Assembly: GCA_017302015.1 (NCBI GenBank)
Contig: JAFLEE010000030.1
Span: forward strand, 1 to 50,628
Length of the DNA: 50,628 bases
Direction: 5' to 3'
DNA from: Spirochaetota bacterium
GTDB taxonomy: Bacteria > Spirochaetota > UBA12135 > COTS27 > JAFLEE01
This document shows, piece by piece, positions 24,090 through 34,907 of the stretch (positions within the stretch are counted from its first letter, which is position 1; the number at the start of each line of letters is the position of its first letter). A program made the position numbers and the translations under genes. The notes beneath the pieces were generated by a model. It did no database searches, had not been told where the DNA came from, and saw nothing but the letters and a program-made list of their open reading frames with translations.

Positions 24090-25052
24090 GTGAAAAAGAA
24101 AGTGTTCATCGACGGCCAGGCTGGAACGACGGGGCTCGAGATCGCAGAGCGTCTTTCCACCCGGAGCGACCTGGAACTCATTTCCGTGGATGCGGCCAAG
24201 CGAAAGGAACTCGGGGCCCGCTTGGACTGCGCCCGGAGGGCCGACCTGACGATCCTGTGCCTCCCCGATGAGGCCTCGGGCGAACTCGCCCAGGCGTTGG
24301 GGGAGGAGCCCGTTCGCCTCATCGACGCCAGCACCCGCCACCGGACCGCAGAAGGCTGGGCCTACGGCATCCCCGAATTGAAGCCCGGTTTCCGCGAGAA
24401 GGTGAAGGCCGCGCGGCGGGTGAGCAATCCCGGCTGCTACGCCACGGGCTTCGTGCTCGCCCTGCGACCCCTCGTCGAATCCGGCCTCATCCCGCGGGAC
24501 GCCGCCATCACCGTGAATGCCGTCTCGGGCTTCTCCGGGGGCGGGAAATCGATGATCGAGACCTTCCAGGCCCGCGACGGGGCCGCGCCCTACGAGCTTC
24601 TCCATTACGGCAATTACCGCCTCGACCTGGCCCACAAGCACCTCCCCGAAATGGCCCAATGGGCCGGCCTTTCGGCGTCGCCGCTTTTCCTGCCCGCGGT
24701 CGACCATTTTTACCGGGGGATGCTCGTGCACCTCCCGTTCCACGCGGCCCAACTCGCGGCGTGGAAGACCGACGCCGCGGCGATCCGCGATTGCCTCGCC
24801 CGGCATTACCGGGGCGAGCGCTTCGTGCGGGTGAAGGAGCCGACGAAAGACGAGCTGCGCGACGGGACCTTCCTCGATCCCCGGGCCGTCAACGGCACCA
24901 ATTACGCCGACCTCTTCGTGCTGGCCTCCGAGGGCGGGCACGTGAACCTCTCGGTCTGCCTCGACAATCTGGGCAAGGGCGCCAGCGGCGCCGCGGTGCA
25001 GAACCTCAACCTGATGCTGGGCTTCCCGGAGGAGACGGGGCTCGTTCCCTAG
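24090..25052 (+). CDS. argC: N-acetyl-gamma-glutamyl-phosphate reductase, short (type 2) form
   Basis: This arginine-pathway enzyme reduces N-acetylglutamyl phosphate to the semialdehyde. The N-terminus VKKKVFIDGQAGTTGLEIAE is typical of the short type-2 ArgC (about 310-320 residues), and the length from GTG is 320. The catalytic Cys lies in SNPGCYATGF; NAVSGFSGGGKSMI and NYADLFVLA follow. GTG at 24090 is preferred because a -10 element overlaps the alternative ATG at 24069. The TAG stop shares the palindrome CTAG with the stop of the convergent gene. No other arg genes are near. Confidence 0.92.
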   Translation: MKKKVFIDGQAGTTGLEIAERLSTRSDLELISVDAAKRKELGARLDCARRADLTILCLPDEASGELAQALGEEPVRLIDASTRHRTAEGWAYGIPELKPGFREKVKAARRVSNPGCYATGFVLALRPLVESGLIPRDAAITVNAVSGFSGGGKSMIETFQARDGAAPYELLHYGNYRLDLAHKHLPEMAQWAGLSASPLFLPAVDHFYRGMLVHLPFHAAQLAAWKTDAAAIRDCLARHYRGERFVRVKEPTKDELRDGTFLDPRAVNGTNYADLFVLASEGGHVNLSVCLDNLGKGASGAAVQNLNLMLGFPEETGLVP

Positions 25053-25443
25053 TCCTTCTGCATCATCGCCCGCACCGCGGCGGCGAGGGTGCGGTTGAGT
25101 TGGGCGTCCATGGCGCGTTTGGCCTCGTCGTTGCCGAAGTCGCCGAGTTCCTTGATGAGGCCGAGTTTCAGGTAGCAGCGGTATTCGCCCTTGAGGAATT
25201 TGCTGGCGCGGAAGAGGTCGGCGGCGCGCAGGAATTGGCCCTTGGAATACCAGTGCTCGCCCACGCGGGTGAGGCCGTCCTGGTAGCGGGCCGTGCGGAA
25301 GACCTTCTCGGCGAGATCCACCTGGCCGAGGTTGAAGATGGCGTTGCCCTTATGGATGAGGGTCACACGCTCTTGGGCGGAGAGGGGGATGCCGCTGGTC
25401 TCGCCCAGCCTGGGGAACACGGCTTTTTTCGGGCCGCCGGGGT

Positions 25444-25447
<4 letters not shown>
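25049..25447 (-). CDS. Small TPR-like protein coupled to ptsP
   Basis: The 132-residue cytoplasmic protein has tandem helical hairpins: HKGNAIFNLGQVDLAEKVF, then GDGLTRVGEHWYSKGQFLRAADLFR-type and YRCYLKLGLIKELGDF segments, with TPR-like Gly/Ala/Tyr spacing. Its ATG overlaps the ptsP stop by 4 bp (ATGA), so the two are co-translated. It could be an adaptor for EI-Ntr. I do not recognise a named family. Confidence 0.75.
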
Positions 25448-27114
<1,667 letters not shown>

Positions 27115-27161
27115 GCCCTCGCAGGCGACGCGCCCGCTGATGATGCGCAGTTCCCCGCCGC

Positions 27162-27169
27162 GGGGGGGG
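27162..27169. repeat. Homopolymer C8/G8 at the ptsP frame change
   Basis: Eight G on the plus strand (C in the ptsP sense). A ninth C would join the GAF and EI frames through APPRGGELRIISGRVA. Confidence 0.85.
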
Positions 27170-27742
27170 CCGACGCGGCGGCGTGGGCCGGGGGGAGGGC
27201 CGGGGCATCGGGGCCGATCTGGCCCTGGAGGCTCTGGTGCAGGCGGGCGTTCTCGATGAGGTAGGCGAGTTTGGAGGAGACGGCCCGCACGGCGATGACG
27301 TCCTTCTCCAGGAAATGGCGGTTCTTGCCGCGCTGCAGCATGAGCACGCCGATGCGCGTGTCGCCCATGAGCATGGGCACCGCGAGGTAGGCGTCGTACT
27401 TCTCTTCTTCGAGCCCCGGGACGGCCTTGAAATGGGGGTTGCGGCTGCCGACCTTTTCCACGAGGGGCCGGCGCGTCTCGAGGCAGCGGCCGACGAGGCC
27501 TTCGCCCGGGGCCAGCAGCACGGGCTTCTCGCGATCGAACTTGAGCCCAACGGTGGCGCTGAGGCGCAGTTTCTGGGTATTTTCGTCGAAGAGGTAGATG
27601 GTGCAGACGTCGGCCTTCAGGTGCCGGGAGACGAGTTCCACGACCTCATCGTAGAGGCAGGTGAGGGCGCCCTTGGCCAGGTTCCGGTCGCAGACCTCAT
27701 GGAGTTCCGCGATGAGTTTGAGGTGGTCCTTGGCCATTTGAA

Positions 27743-27748
27743 ATTATA
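27743..27748 (-). promoter_or_regulatory. Consensus -10 box TATAAT of ptsP
   Basis: TATAAT is 5 nt (TTCAA) before the ATG at 27737 with no SD, which predicts a leaderless ptsP mRNA. No matching -35 is evident. Confidence 0.55.
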
Positions 27749-27999
27749 GCATCCTGGAATTCGGTCCTAGGATGTTTTTTTCCATTGCAACCTGGCCGGT
27801 GCAAAGCAACGTGGGTTGCCTCCTCGGGTCTTCCGGAGAACCTAAACTGAAAACGAGCGCCCGAAGCGCCACCGGCGCTGGCGGGGGCGCAGTGGCCGGT
27901 CTCCGATTCCCGCCGCTGCTGGGTCTGTCGTTGGATCCGGTGGATGGGCGCTCGGGTTCATCCCATAATCGCCTCAAGGTCTTTCCGGGGGTCCCGACG

Positions 28000-30021
28000 A
28001 TGAAAGCGACGCATTTTTTTTTCTTCTGGGCGGTGGTCTCCCTGGCATGGGGCCAAGAGAAACCCCAGGCCCAAGTCCCGCCGGCAAAGCCCGCGACCCA
28101 TAAACCGGCGGCGAAGCCAGTCCCCTTCAAGGTCTCCCCTGGGGAAATCGAGTCCGTGCGCGTGAAGGCCGAGGCCTTGGGGCAGGCCCTCGCGCGACTC
28201 AAGGCGGGCAAGGTCGATCGCGCCCTGATTCCGGATGTGGAAGTCTTCCACCGCGCCGCGACCATGCTGCTGCGGTTCTCCAATGAAGAGTTCTTCACCC
28301 AGCGCTTCGTCACCGATGCGCTTTCCGTCTTGGATCTCGGCCTCAAACGGGCCGAGGCCTTGGACGCGGGGCGCGCTCCCTGGGCCAGCCGCCAAGGGCG
28401 CTTCGTCCGGGGCTACCGCTCCCGGCTCGACGGGACGGCCCAGCCCTACGGGCTCTCCATCCCCCCGTCCTATGACGGCAAGACGCCCATGCGGCTGGAT
28501 GTGATCCTCCACGGCCGGGGCGCGACGCTGAGCGAGGTCAATTTCATCGCGGCCCGGGAACTCACCAACGCGGCGCTTGCGGGGTTCTCCAACGCCATCC
28601 GCCTGGAAGTCTACGGCCGGTGGAATAATGCCTACCGCTATGCGGGCGAGGTCGACGTGTTCGAGGCGATGCAGTCCGTAATGTCGCGCTACCGCATCGA
28701 GACGAACGCCATCGTGCTTCGGGGATTTTCCATGGGCGGCGGCGGGGCCTGGCATCTGGGGCTCCACCATCCCGGCCAGTGGGCCGCCCTGGAATCGGGG
28801 GCGGGCTTCACGGAGACGATCCGTTTCACCCGGTCCTCCAATATGCCGCCGGAACAGCTTCGGGTCCTGCCGATCTTCGACACCGATGGGGCGGCCCTCA
28901 ACGCGTGGAACCTCCCCGTCGTCGGCTACGGCGGGGAAGACGACAAGCAACTCGCCGCCTCGGTCAATATCCGCGAGCAACTCGAGCGGGAGGGGTTCCA
29001 CTTCGTCCAGGAGGGGCTCAATTATTCGGGGGTCGAATTCCCCATCCGCTTCCTCGTGGGGCCGAAGACCGGGCACAAATGGCATCCCGAGAGCCAGGCC
29101 GCTTCCGATGCGTTCATCGACGAGGCGTTGGCGAAGCCCCGCGCCATCCCCGATCGCATCCGTTTCGTTGCCTTCACCACCCGCTACGACCGCTGCCATT
29201 GGCTGCGCATCGACACCCTCACCCGCCATTACGAACGGGCCGAAGTCGACGCCGTGCGCAAAGACGGGGGAAAGCGCGTCGAACTCAGCCTCAGCAATGT
29301 GGACGGCTTCACCCTCCTCATGGAGCCCCCGCAGTCGGTATCCATCAACGGCGCGATCCTCGCGCTTCCCACCCCGCTCCCCAAGGGCCTCCCCTATGCC
29401 TCGTTCCTGCGCACCGAGAAAGGTTGGGCGGTGGCGACCGCGCTCCCCGATGAGCGGGTCTTGCGCAAACGCCACGGCCTAAGCGGCCCCATCGACGACG
29501 CCTTCATGGAGCCTTTCCTCTGCGTCAAACCGACCGGAGCGCCGTTCAGCCGCCCCGTCGTCCAGCAGTCCCTCGCCCTCCTCGACCGGTTCGTCTTCCT
29601 TTTCGGAAAATGGCTGCGCGGCGACGTGCGCATCAAGGAGGACCGCGAGGTCGACGCGAAGGATATCGCCGATTACAACCTCGTGCTCTTCGGGGACCCT
29701 TCCGCGAATAAAGTGTTCTCCCGGGTCATCGACCGTCTTCCCATCAAATGGAACAAGGATTTCCTGCAATTGGGGACGAACCGCTACCCGACGGCGGAAT
29801 ATTTCCTCGCCATGGTCTATCCCAATCCCCTGAACCCGAAAAAATACCTCGTGCTCAATACCGGGCACACGATCCCGGAGAAGGATTGGCGCGGCAATAA
29901 CGCGCTCCAATTCGGGAAATGGGGGGATTGGGCCATCCTGAAGGCGGAGACGAACCCCACCAACCTGGAAGCGCTCGTCGCCTGCGGGTTCTTCGGCGAG
30001 CGGTGGGAAATCGCCCCGTAG
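28000..30021 (+). CDS. Secreted alpha/beta-hydrolase (prolyl-oligopeptidase/esterase-like)
   Basis: The 674-residue exported protein has a signal peptide (MKATHFFFFWAVVSLAWGQ) and a Pro/Lys-rich linker. A helical N-terminal region precedes an alpha/beta-hydrolase domain: VILHGRGATLSEV (oxyanion region, 169-181) and nucleophile elbow LRGFSMGGGGAW with Ser244. GPKTGHKWHPE near residue 365 probably supplies the catalytic His. The C-terminal roughly 280 residues are beta-rich and may be a second domain. The architecture resembles secreted esterases and S9-type peptidases of polysaccharide-degrading bacteria. The start at 28000 is set by the signal peptide; upstream in-frame sequence is not protein-like. 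The signal peptide contains a T9 run (28014-28022). Confidence 0.82.
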   Translation: MKATHFFFFWAVVSLAWGQEKPQAQVPPAKPATHKPAAKPVPFKVSPGEIESVRVKAEALGQALARLKAGKVDRALIPDVEVFHRAATMLLRFSNEEFFTQRFVTDALSVLDLGLKRAEALDAGRAPWASRQGRFVRGYRSRLDGTAQPYGLSIPPSYDGKTPMRLDVILHGRGATLSEVNFIAARELTNAALAGFSNAIRLEVYGRWNNAYRYAGEVDVFEAMQSVMSRYRIETNAIVLRGFSMGGGGAWHLGLHHPGQWAALESGAGFTETIRFTRSSNMPPEQLRVLPIFDTDGAALNAWNLPVVGYGGEDDKQLAASVNIREQLEREGFHFVQEGLNYSGVEFPIRFLVGPKTGHKWHPESQAASDAFIDEALAKPRAIPDRIRFVAFTTRYDRCHWLRIDTLTRHYERAEVDAVRKDGGKRVELSLSNVDGFTLLMEPPQSVSINGAILALPTPLPKGLPYASFLRTEKGWAVATALPDERVLRKRHGLSGPIDDAFMEPFLCVKPTGAPFSRPVVQQSLALLDRFVFLFGKWLRGDVRIKEDREVDAKDIADYNLVLFGDPSANKVFSRVIDRLPIKWNKDFLQLGTNRYPTAEYFLAMVYPNPLNPKKYLVLNTGHTIPEKDWRGNNALQFGKWGDWAILKAETNPTNLEALVACGFFGERWEIAP

Positions 30022-30030
30022 GTCGGCGCC

Positions 30031-30861
30031 TCAGGCCGTCGCCCAGGTGGCGATGTATTCCCAGGGAGGCGACAGCAGGCCCGGAGCATCCAGGCGCCAA
30101 CCGCCCGGGCGGCCCCCCTGCCGCGCGGCGAGTTCGAAATGGCTGAGGGCGATGCCCAGGTCGGTCTCCTGGAGGCTCGCTTCCCGGACGGCCGAATCGT
30201 AGAGGCGGTTCCGGGCGAGCATGAAATGGAACTCACCCGCGATACGGAGCACGCGCCAGGGTTGTCGATTGCTCGCCGAGGGCCCCCGGCGCACGGCTTC
30301 CAGGCAGGGCGCCCAGTCCCCCGCCTTCTCGGGGAGGAGGGGAAGGCCGGGATTCCCGTCGAAAAAGAGCTCTTCCCAGGGCTTGCGCGCATGGCTGCCG
30401 GCGGCGAAACGGACCAGGCGTTCCCGAAGGCTTCGCGCCACCCCGTGGCCCACGGGGGTGATGCAGGGGAGGATTTCCTCGGGCGCGAGGTCGATGGCTT
30501 GGGCGAACGCGGAGCGGGTGAAGGTTCCCCCGAGCCAGCAAGTGCCCAGGCCGGCCTCGGTAAGTTCGAGGACCACCCGTTCGAGAGCGTAGCCGTAATC
30601 GACGGCGGCCCCGGGCGCCCGGGGAGCGGCCCCGACGATGAAGGCGCGCGGGTCTTTGATGAAGCCGTAGGTGCCGAAACGCTTGGCGTCGAAGCCGCCC
30701 TCCTGGTCGAGCAGGGCGAAGCGGATGGGATGGCCGAAGGGCCCCCGATGTTCCCCTTCGAGGATCTCGCGCACCCGGGCGCGCTCCCCGGGGAGCAGGG
30801 GCTTGCCATCATAGGAGCGCACGGAAACGCGTTGATCAATGGCGGCGAGGGCGTCTTTCAT
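30031..30861 (-). CDS. Nitroreductase-family FMN protein (TM1586-like)
   Basis: The 276-residue protein begins with QRVSVRSYDGKPL, the nitroreductase fold start. It has a duplicated-looking layout in which ERVVLELTEAGLGTCWLGGTF and EAVRRGPSASNRQPWRVLR provide the conserved FMN-binding parts (PSASNRQPW corresponds to the usual PSxxNxQPW). The TM1586 subgroup has this two-half arrangement. Electron donor and substrate are unknown. It is convergent with the esterase gene (9 nt) and divergent from the glycosidase gene. TATCTT lies exactly 6 nt before its ATG. Confidence 0.85.
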   Translation of the reverse strand: MKDALAAIDQRVSVRSYDGKPLLPGERARVREILEGEHRGPFGHPIRFALLDQEGGFDAKRFGTYGFIKDPRAFIVGAAPRAPGAAVDYGYALERVVLELTEAGLGTCWLGGTFTRSAFAQAIDLAPEEILPCITPVGHGVARSLRERLVRFAAGSHARKPWEELFFDGNPGLPLLPEKAGDWAPCLEAVRRGPSASNRQPWRVLRIAGEFHFMLARNRLYDSAVREASLQETDLGIALSHFELAARQGGRPGGWRLDAPGLLSPPWEYIATWATA

Positions 30862-30867
30862 GGGGAG

Positions 30868-30873
30868 AAGATA
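30868..30873 (-). promoter_or_regulatory. -10 box TATCTT of the nitroreductase gene
   Basis: It lies 6 nt (CTCCCC) before the ATG at 30861, without SD. It forms a divergent pair with 30938-30943. Confidence 0.45.
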
Positions 30874-30937
30874 GCGTACATCGCCCTCCGAGGGAATCCC
30901 GCGGCCCCGCCTACGTGCACTTTTTCTCCAATCGGTT

Positions 30938-30943
30938 TATCAT
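30938..30943 (+). promoter_or_regulatory. -10 box TATCAT of the glycosidase gene
   Basis: It lies 6 nt (CCTCCT) before the ATG at 30950. The intervening bases are pyrimidine and cannot act as SD, which supports a leaderless start. Confidence 0.5.
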
Positions 30944-30949
30944 CCTCCT

Positions 30950-33670
30950 ATGGACCTTAAGAATCTCTGTGTGCCCGGCGAGCACGATCTGTCGCTCCCC
31001 GCCTGGGGGCCCTACTCGAAGAAGACCTCGGGCATCGCCCACACGGCCTGCTTGCGCCGCGGTCTGCGGGTGGATTTCGCCCTGTTCCCCGGCCTCTTCC
31101 GCCGCCGCATCGACCCCGCCATGGCCCGTTGGGAATCCGGTTGGCACCCCTGGGAAGCCGATGTCGACCTCACCGCCTGGTCGGTCCGTCACGAACTCGG
31201 GGGCCTCGACGATTGGTATGCCCAAATGTTCTGGTGCAGTGACCAGAAGGGGAGTCCCGCGCGCTATCTTCGCGCCCGCTTCCATAACCGCACGGGGCAT
31301 CCCCAGAACGCCGTGCTGCATTTCATGGCGTCCCTCCAATCCCACCATCCGCTCCAGACCCTGGTGCGTTTCAGCGGCCCGGGGCATTGGGTCAACGGCG
31401 TGGCGTATACGGACCATCGCCGGGCCAAGCCCCGCCATGACGACGGGCTCGTTCCCGACGCCTACCGTCGGGATGAAGCGACGGGGGGAGACTGGGTGGA
31501 CGGGCGCGCCCTCGGAAAGGCCTTCGGCGACCAGGCCGGCGATACCGCGCGCTACCGCACCTCCCTCGATGGCCTCAAGGGGCCCCTCGTGCTCACCGTA
31601 CGGGGGAAGGTCCTCGGCGCCTCGCCGGCGCTCTTTCGTCTGGATGGCGATCTCCACGGCGATCTCGTACTCGACCGGGGGAAGGGCCAGCCCGCCCTCG
31701 CCCCGGGGGAGCCGGCGGCCATCCAATGCTGGTCCATGGAGATCGGCGACCTCTCCAATACCGAACTCCACTTCGATCTCGTGGCCCTGGGCGGCAAGGC
31801 CGAGATCAACGGCTTCGCCCTCACGCCCAAGGGGCACCCGCCGGCCTTCGAAACCGCGCCGTACCGGTCGGCGCCCGAATGCGCCGTCGATGCCGGCGGA
31901 AAATCCATGATCCTCACCTGGCCCGATCTCGAGGCCTCCTACCTCCTCTGTTGGGATTGGCCCGATTGGGAGGTCCGCGAGTTCCAGATGGACGATTTTT
32001 CCTCGTTCATCCGAGACAAGACCCACGACCATGTCTCCCGCGTGCTGCGGGGGGAGGGAAGGGGCCATCACACCAATCTGCACCTCGCCCCCATCCCGGT
32101 GAAGCCCAGGGAAACGGTGGAAATGCACGCCATGGTCGCCTGCGGGTCCAAGGCGGAATTGGAAGTTTTGGCCAAGGGGTTCTTCGCGGGCCAAAAAGAG
32201 CGGGCGCCCCTCTTCACCGCGGCGGAGAAGCGCCTCGCGCCGCCCCCGTTTCTGCCCTCTGGAGCGGCCCATGAAGTCGGCGCGGAGCGCCTCGCCGCCA
32301 CCCTCGCCCAAAATTGCGTGTTCCCCGTGGCCAATAGCGGCCAGTTCACCCGCCACCATACCCCCGGCCGGTGGTGGGATAGCCTCTACACCTGGGATTC
32401 CGGCATGATCGGCCTCGGGCTCCTCGAACGCTCCAGCGCCCGGGCCGCCGAGAACCTGCGCGCCTACCTCAGCGAGCCCGGCGACCGCGAGCGGGCCTTC
32501 GTCCACCACGGGACGCCCTTGCCCGTCCAAGCCTGGCTCTTCCACGAAATCTGGAACCGAACCCAGGATCGGGAATGGCTTTCGTTCTTCTATCCCCGGA
32601 TGCGCCAATACTACCGCTTCCTCGCGGGGCATGACGGCGGTAGCACGACCCGCCACCTGAAGTCGAACCTGCTCGTCACCTGGGATTATTTCTATAATAG
32701 CGGCGGGTGGGATGATTACCCCCCCCAATGGGCCCTCAACGACCCGAAGGAGCACGCGCGCCGGCGCTTCGTCAGCCCCTGCGCCCCCACCAGCCACGCC
32801 ATCCGTTTCGCCAAGATCCTGCGGGGCGCGGCGCGCCTCGTGGGCGCCGAGGCCGACCTCCCGATGTATACGCATGACATCGAGGCTTTTTCCCTCGCGC
32901 TCCACACCCATGCGTGGGATGGATCGACCGGGTATTTTTCATACGTGGAGCACCGCGAGGGCGGCATGCCCATGGGGGTGTTCCGCCACGCGTCGGGGGC
33001 CAATTGGAATATGGGCCTCGACGGGGTCTCGCCCCTGGTGGCGGGAATCTGCACGACCGAACAAGAGCGCGCCTTAGTCGGCCACCTCTTCGATCCAGCG
33101 AGCCTCTGGACGCCCGTGGGCCTGTCCACCGTCGACCAGGGGGCGCCGTATTTTTCCAAGCGCGGCTATTGGAACGGGGCGGTCTGGTTTCCCCACCAAT
33201 GGTTCATCTTCAAGGCCCTCCTCGACCTGGGGCGATGGAAGGAGGCGAGGCAGATCGCCGAGACGGCGCTTTCGGTTTGGGAAGGGGAAGTGCGCCAGAG
33301 CGGCTACGCCTTCGAGCATTTCATGGTCGAGTCGGGCCGCGGGGCGGGCTGGCACCATTTCAGCGGCCTATCGTCGGTGGTGCTCAGCTTCTTCGGGGCC
33401 CGCCATGCCCGCGCCCGGGTCACCGGCGGGGCCGACTTCCGGGTATTGGAGGAGCGTTGGGATCCCGCCGGCGGGCTCGTACTCTCCTTTGAAACCGACG
33501 GGGAGCCCGGCCGCCCTTTCTGCCTCTGGGTCAACGGGACGGGGAACGGCGACTCACTCGCCCACCTCGATGGAGCGCCGCTCACGCCCTCGGACAGCGA
33601 TGGCGCCCGCCGGGTCTTTTGCATGGAGCGGAAGGCGGGATTGCGCCGCCTCGTCCTCACCCCGGCCTGA
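30950..33670 (+). CDS. GH63/MGH1-like glycoside hydrolase
   Basis: The 906-residue protein has no signal peptide and is probably cytoplasmic. The N-terminal half (about 1-440) is beta-rich. The C-terminal half is an (alpha/alpha)6 barrel with TWDSGMIGLGLLE near residue 485, HEIWNRTQDREWLSFFYPRM, LLVTWDYFYNSGGWDDYPP and YWNGAVWFPHQWFIFKALLDLG. These are hallmarks of GH63/GH37-type inverting glucosidases and mannosylglycerate hydrolase relatives. Acid/base candidates are Asp in GGWDDYPP and Glu in EHFMVESG, as judged by family patterns. The substrate is probably an alpha-glucoside or alpha-mannoside. rlmK follows 12 nt later. Confidence 0.82.
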   Translation: MDLKNLCVPGEHDLSLPAWGPYSKKTSGIAHTACLRRGLRVDFALFPGLFRRRIDPAMARWESGWHPWEADVDLTAWSVRHELGGLDDWYAQMFWCSDQKGSPARYLRARFHNRTGHPQNAVLHFMASLQSHHPLQTLVRFSGPGHWVNGVAYTDHRRAKPRHDDGLVPDAYRRDEATGGDWVDGRALGKAFGDQAGDTARYRTSLDGLKGPLVLTVRGKVLGASPALFRLDGDLHGDLVLDRGKGQPALAPGEPAAIQCWSMEIGDLSNTELHFDLVALGGKAEINGFALTPKGHPPAFETAPYRSAPECAVDAGGKSMILTWPDLEASYLLCWDWPDWEVREFQMDDFSSFIRDKTHDHVSRVLRGEGRGHHTNLHLAPIPVKPRETVEMHAMVACGSKAELEVLAKGFFAGQKERAPLFTAAEKRLAPPPFLPSGAAHEVGAERLAATLAQNCVFPVANSGQFTRHHTPGRWWDSLYTWDSGMIGLGLLERSSARAAENLRAYLSEPGDRERAFVHHGTPLPVQAWLFHEIWNRTQDREWLSFFYPRMRQYYRFLAGHDGGSTTRHLKSNLLVTWDYFYNSGGWDDYPPQWALNDPKEHARRRFVSPCAPTSHAIRFAKILRGAARLVGAEADLPMYTHDIEAFSLALHTHAWDGSTGYFSYVEHREGGMPMGVFRHASGANWNMGLDGVSPLVAGICTTEQERALVGHLFDPASLWTPVGLSTVDQGAPYFSKRGYWNGAVWFPHQWFIFKALLDLGRWKEARQIAETALSVWEGEVRQSGYAFEHFMVESGRGAGWHHFSGLSSVVLSFFGARHARARVTGGADFRVLEERWDPAGGLVLSFETDGEPGRPFCLWVNGTGNGDSLAHLDGAPLTPSDSDGARRVFCMERKAGLRRLVLTPA

Positions 33671-33682
33671 TGGGAGCACTCG

Positions 33683-34717
33683 ATGCCTAAAATCTACCCC
33701 CCCGAGCACGTGGAGCGCCACGCCCAAATGCTGGGCAACCGGGTCAAGAAGCGCTATGAGCACCTGGCGAAGCGCTTCGCCCGGGAGCAGATCGATTGCT
33801 TCCGCCTCTACGATTGGGATATCCCCGAAATCCGCGCGGTGGTGGATTGGTATGCCGGCCACCTCGTCGTCTCGGAATACGAGCGGCTCCAGACCGGGCC
33901 CGATTGGCTGCCCCGCATGGCGCGGGCGGTGGGCGAGGCCATGAATGTCCCCCCCGAGAAGGTCTTCACCAAGAAGCGCCGCACGCGCACCGCCGACGGC
34001 GAACGCTATTCCGCCGTCGGTAGCGGGGAATGGGACCACGAGGCCGAATCGCGGCCCACCAACGATTTCCGGGCCGCCGCCGAAATCGCGCCGCGACCCG
34101 ACGTGCGCTTCCCGGTGCGGGAGCGGGACCTGAAATTATGGGTGAACCTGGGGGATTTCCTCGATACCGGGCTCTATTCGGACCACCGCAATACCCGCCA
34201 ATTGGTCCGGGGCTTGGCCCCCGGGAGCGATTTCCTCAATCTTTTCGCCTACACGGGCGCCTTCACCCTCGCCGCCGCCGCGGGGGGAGCCAAGACCACC
34301 ACCACCGTCGACCGAAACGCCACCTACACCGATTGGGCCCGGGAAAACCTCGCCCTCAGCGGCCTTTCCGGGCCCCAGCACCGCCTCGTCCAATATGACG
34401 TGGAGGAGTTCCTCGACCGCACGGCCCGGGAGAAAACCCGCTACAACTTGGCGGTGATCGACCCCCCCTCGTTCTTCACGGACCGCACCAAGGGGACCGC
34501 CTTCGATATCTCCCTGGACCATCCGCGCCTCCTCGAGAAGGTGCTCAAGGTGATGGTCACGGGGGGGATCGTTTTCTTCTCCACCAATCACCAGCGCTTC
34601 GAGCCGGCCATGGAGGGCCTTCGCGTCTCGTCGAACACCGAACTCACCCCGGGAACGATCCCCGACGATTACCGTAATCGCCAAGTGCATCGCTGCTGGA
34701 AACTCGTGGCGCTCTGA
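33683..34717 (+). CDS. rlmK: Class I SAM-dependent rRNA methyltransferase, RlmK-like (stand-alone)
   Basis: The 344-residue protein corresponds to the C-terminal half of E. coli RlmKL, which makes m7G2069 in 23S rRNA. The N-terminal NRVKKRYEHLAKRFAREQID, then CFRLYDWDIPEI, LWVNLGDFLDTGLYSDHR, the SAM motif FLNLFAYTGAFTLAA and the catalytic VIDPPSFF match that half. The partner RlmL (m2G2445) is not fused here. GGGAG lies 7 nt before the ATG and the gap to the glycosidase is 12 nt, so the two are probably co-transcribed. RlmI-type m5C enzymes are related, but the CYRLYD/LWVNL pattern favours RlmK. Confidence 0.85.
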   Translation: MPKIYPPEHVERHAQMLGNRVKKRYEHLAKRFAREQIDCFRLYDWDIPEIRAVVDWYAGHLVVSEYERLQTGPDWLPRMARAVGEAMNVPPEKVFTKKRRTRTADGERYSAVGSGEWDHEAESRPTNDFRAAAEIAPRPDVRFPVRERDLKLWVNLGDFLDTGLYSDHRNTRQLVRGLAPGSDFLNLFAYTGAFTLAAAAGGAKTTTTVDRNATYTDWARENLALSGLSGPQHRLVQYDVEEFLDRTAREKTRYNLAVIDPPSFFTDRTKGTAFDISLDHPRLLEKVLKVMVTGGIVFFSTNHQRFEPAMEGLRVSSNTELTPGTIPDDYRNRQVHRCWKLVAL

Positions 34718-34848
34718 GGAGGCGGGGCCGCGTGGGAGGTCCCGATGCATCGGGCTGCCGTGGGCTCCCCCATCGTGCCGGTTTTCTATTCTCGACATGG
34801 GTGGAACTGGGGGTTTGACGGAGAAATTCCACCCCGAGCCCCCCCCAC

Positions 34849-34854
34849 TAGAAT
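34849..34854 (+). promoter_or_regulatory. -10 box TAGAAT preceded by a C8 run
   Basis: TAGAAT lies 5 nt before an in-frame ATG at 34860 and 53 nt before the SD-preceded ATG at 34908. A C8 run (34839-34846) sits in what would be the -10/-35 spacer. Confidence 0.4.
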
Positions 34855-34907
34855 CCCCTATGTCTATGTCCTATCCTTTTACATCCCCCCGACGCCATTG
34901 GAGCCCC

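Noticed and set aside
24069-24092. ATG at 24069 as the argC start
   Set aside because: It overlaps an extended -10 element and adds a non-homologous MKPPRDP; the GTG at 24090 has GAGG and begins the conserved N-terminus.
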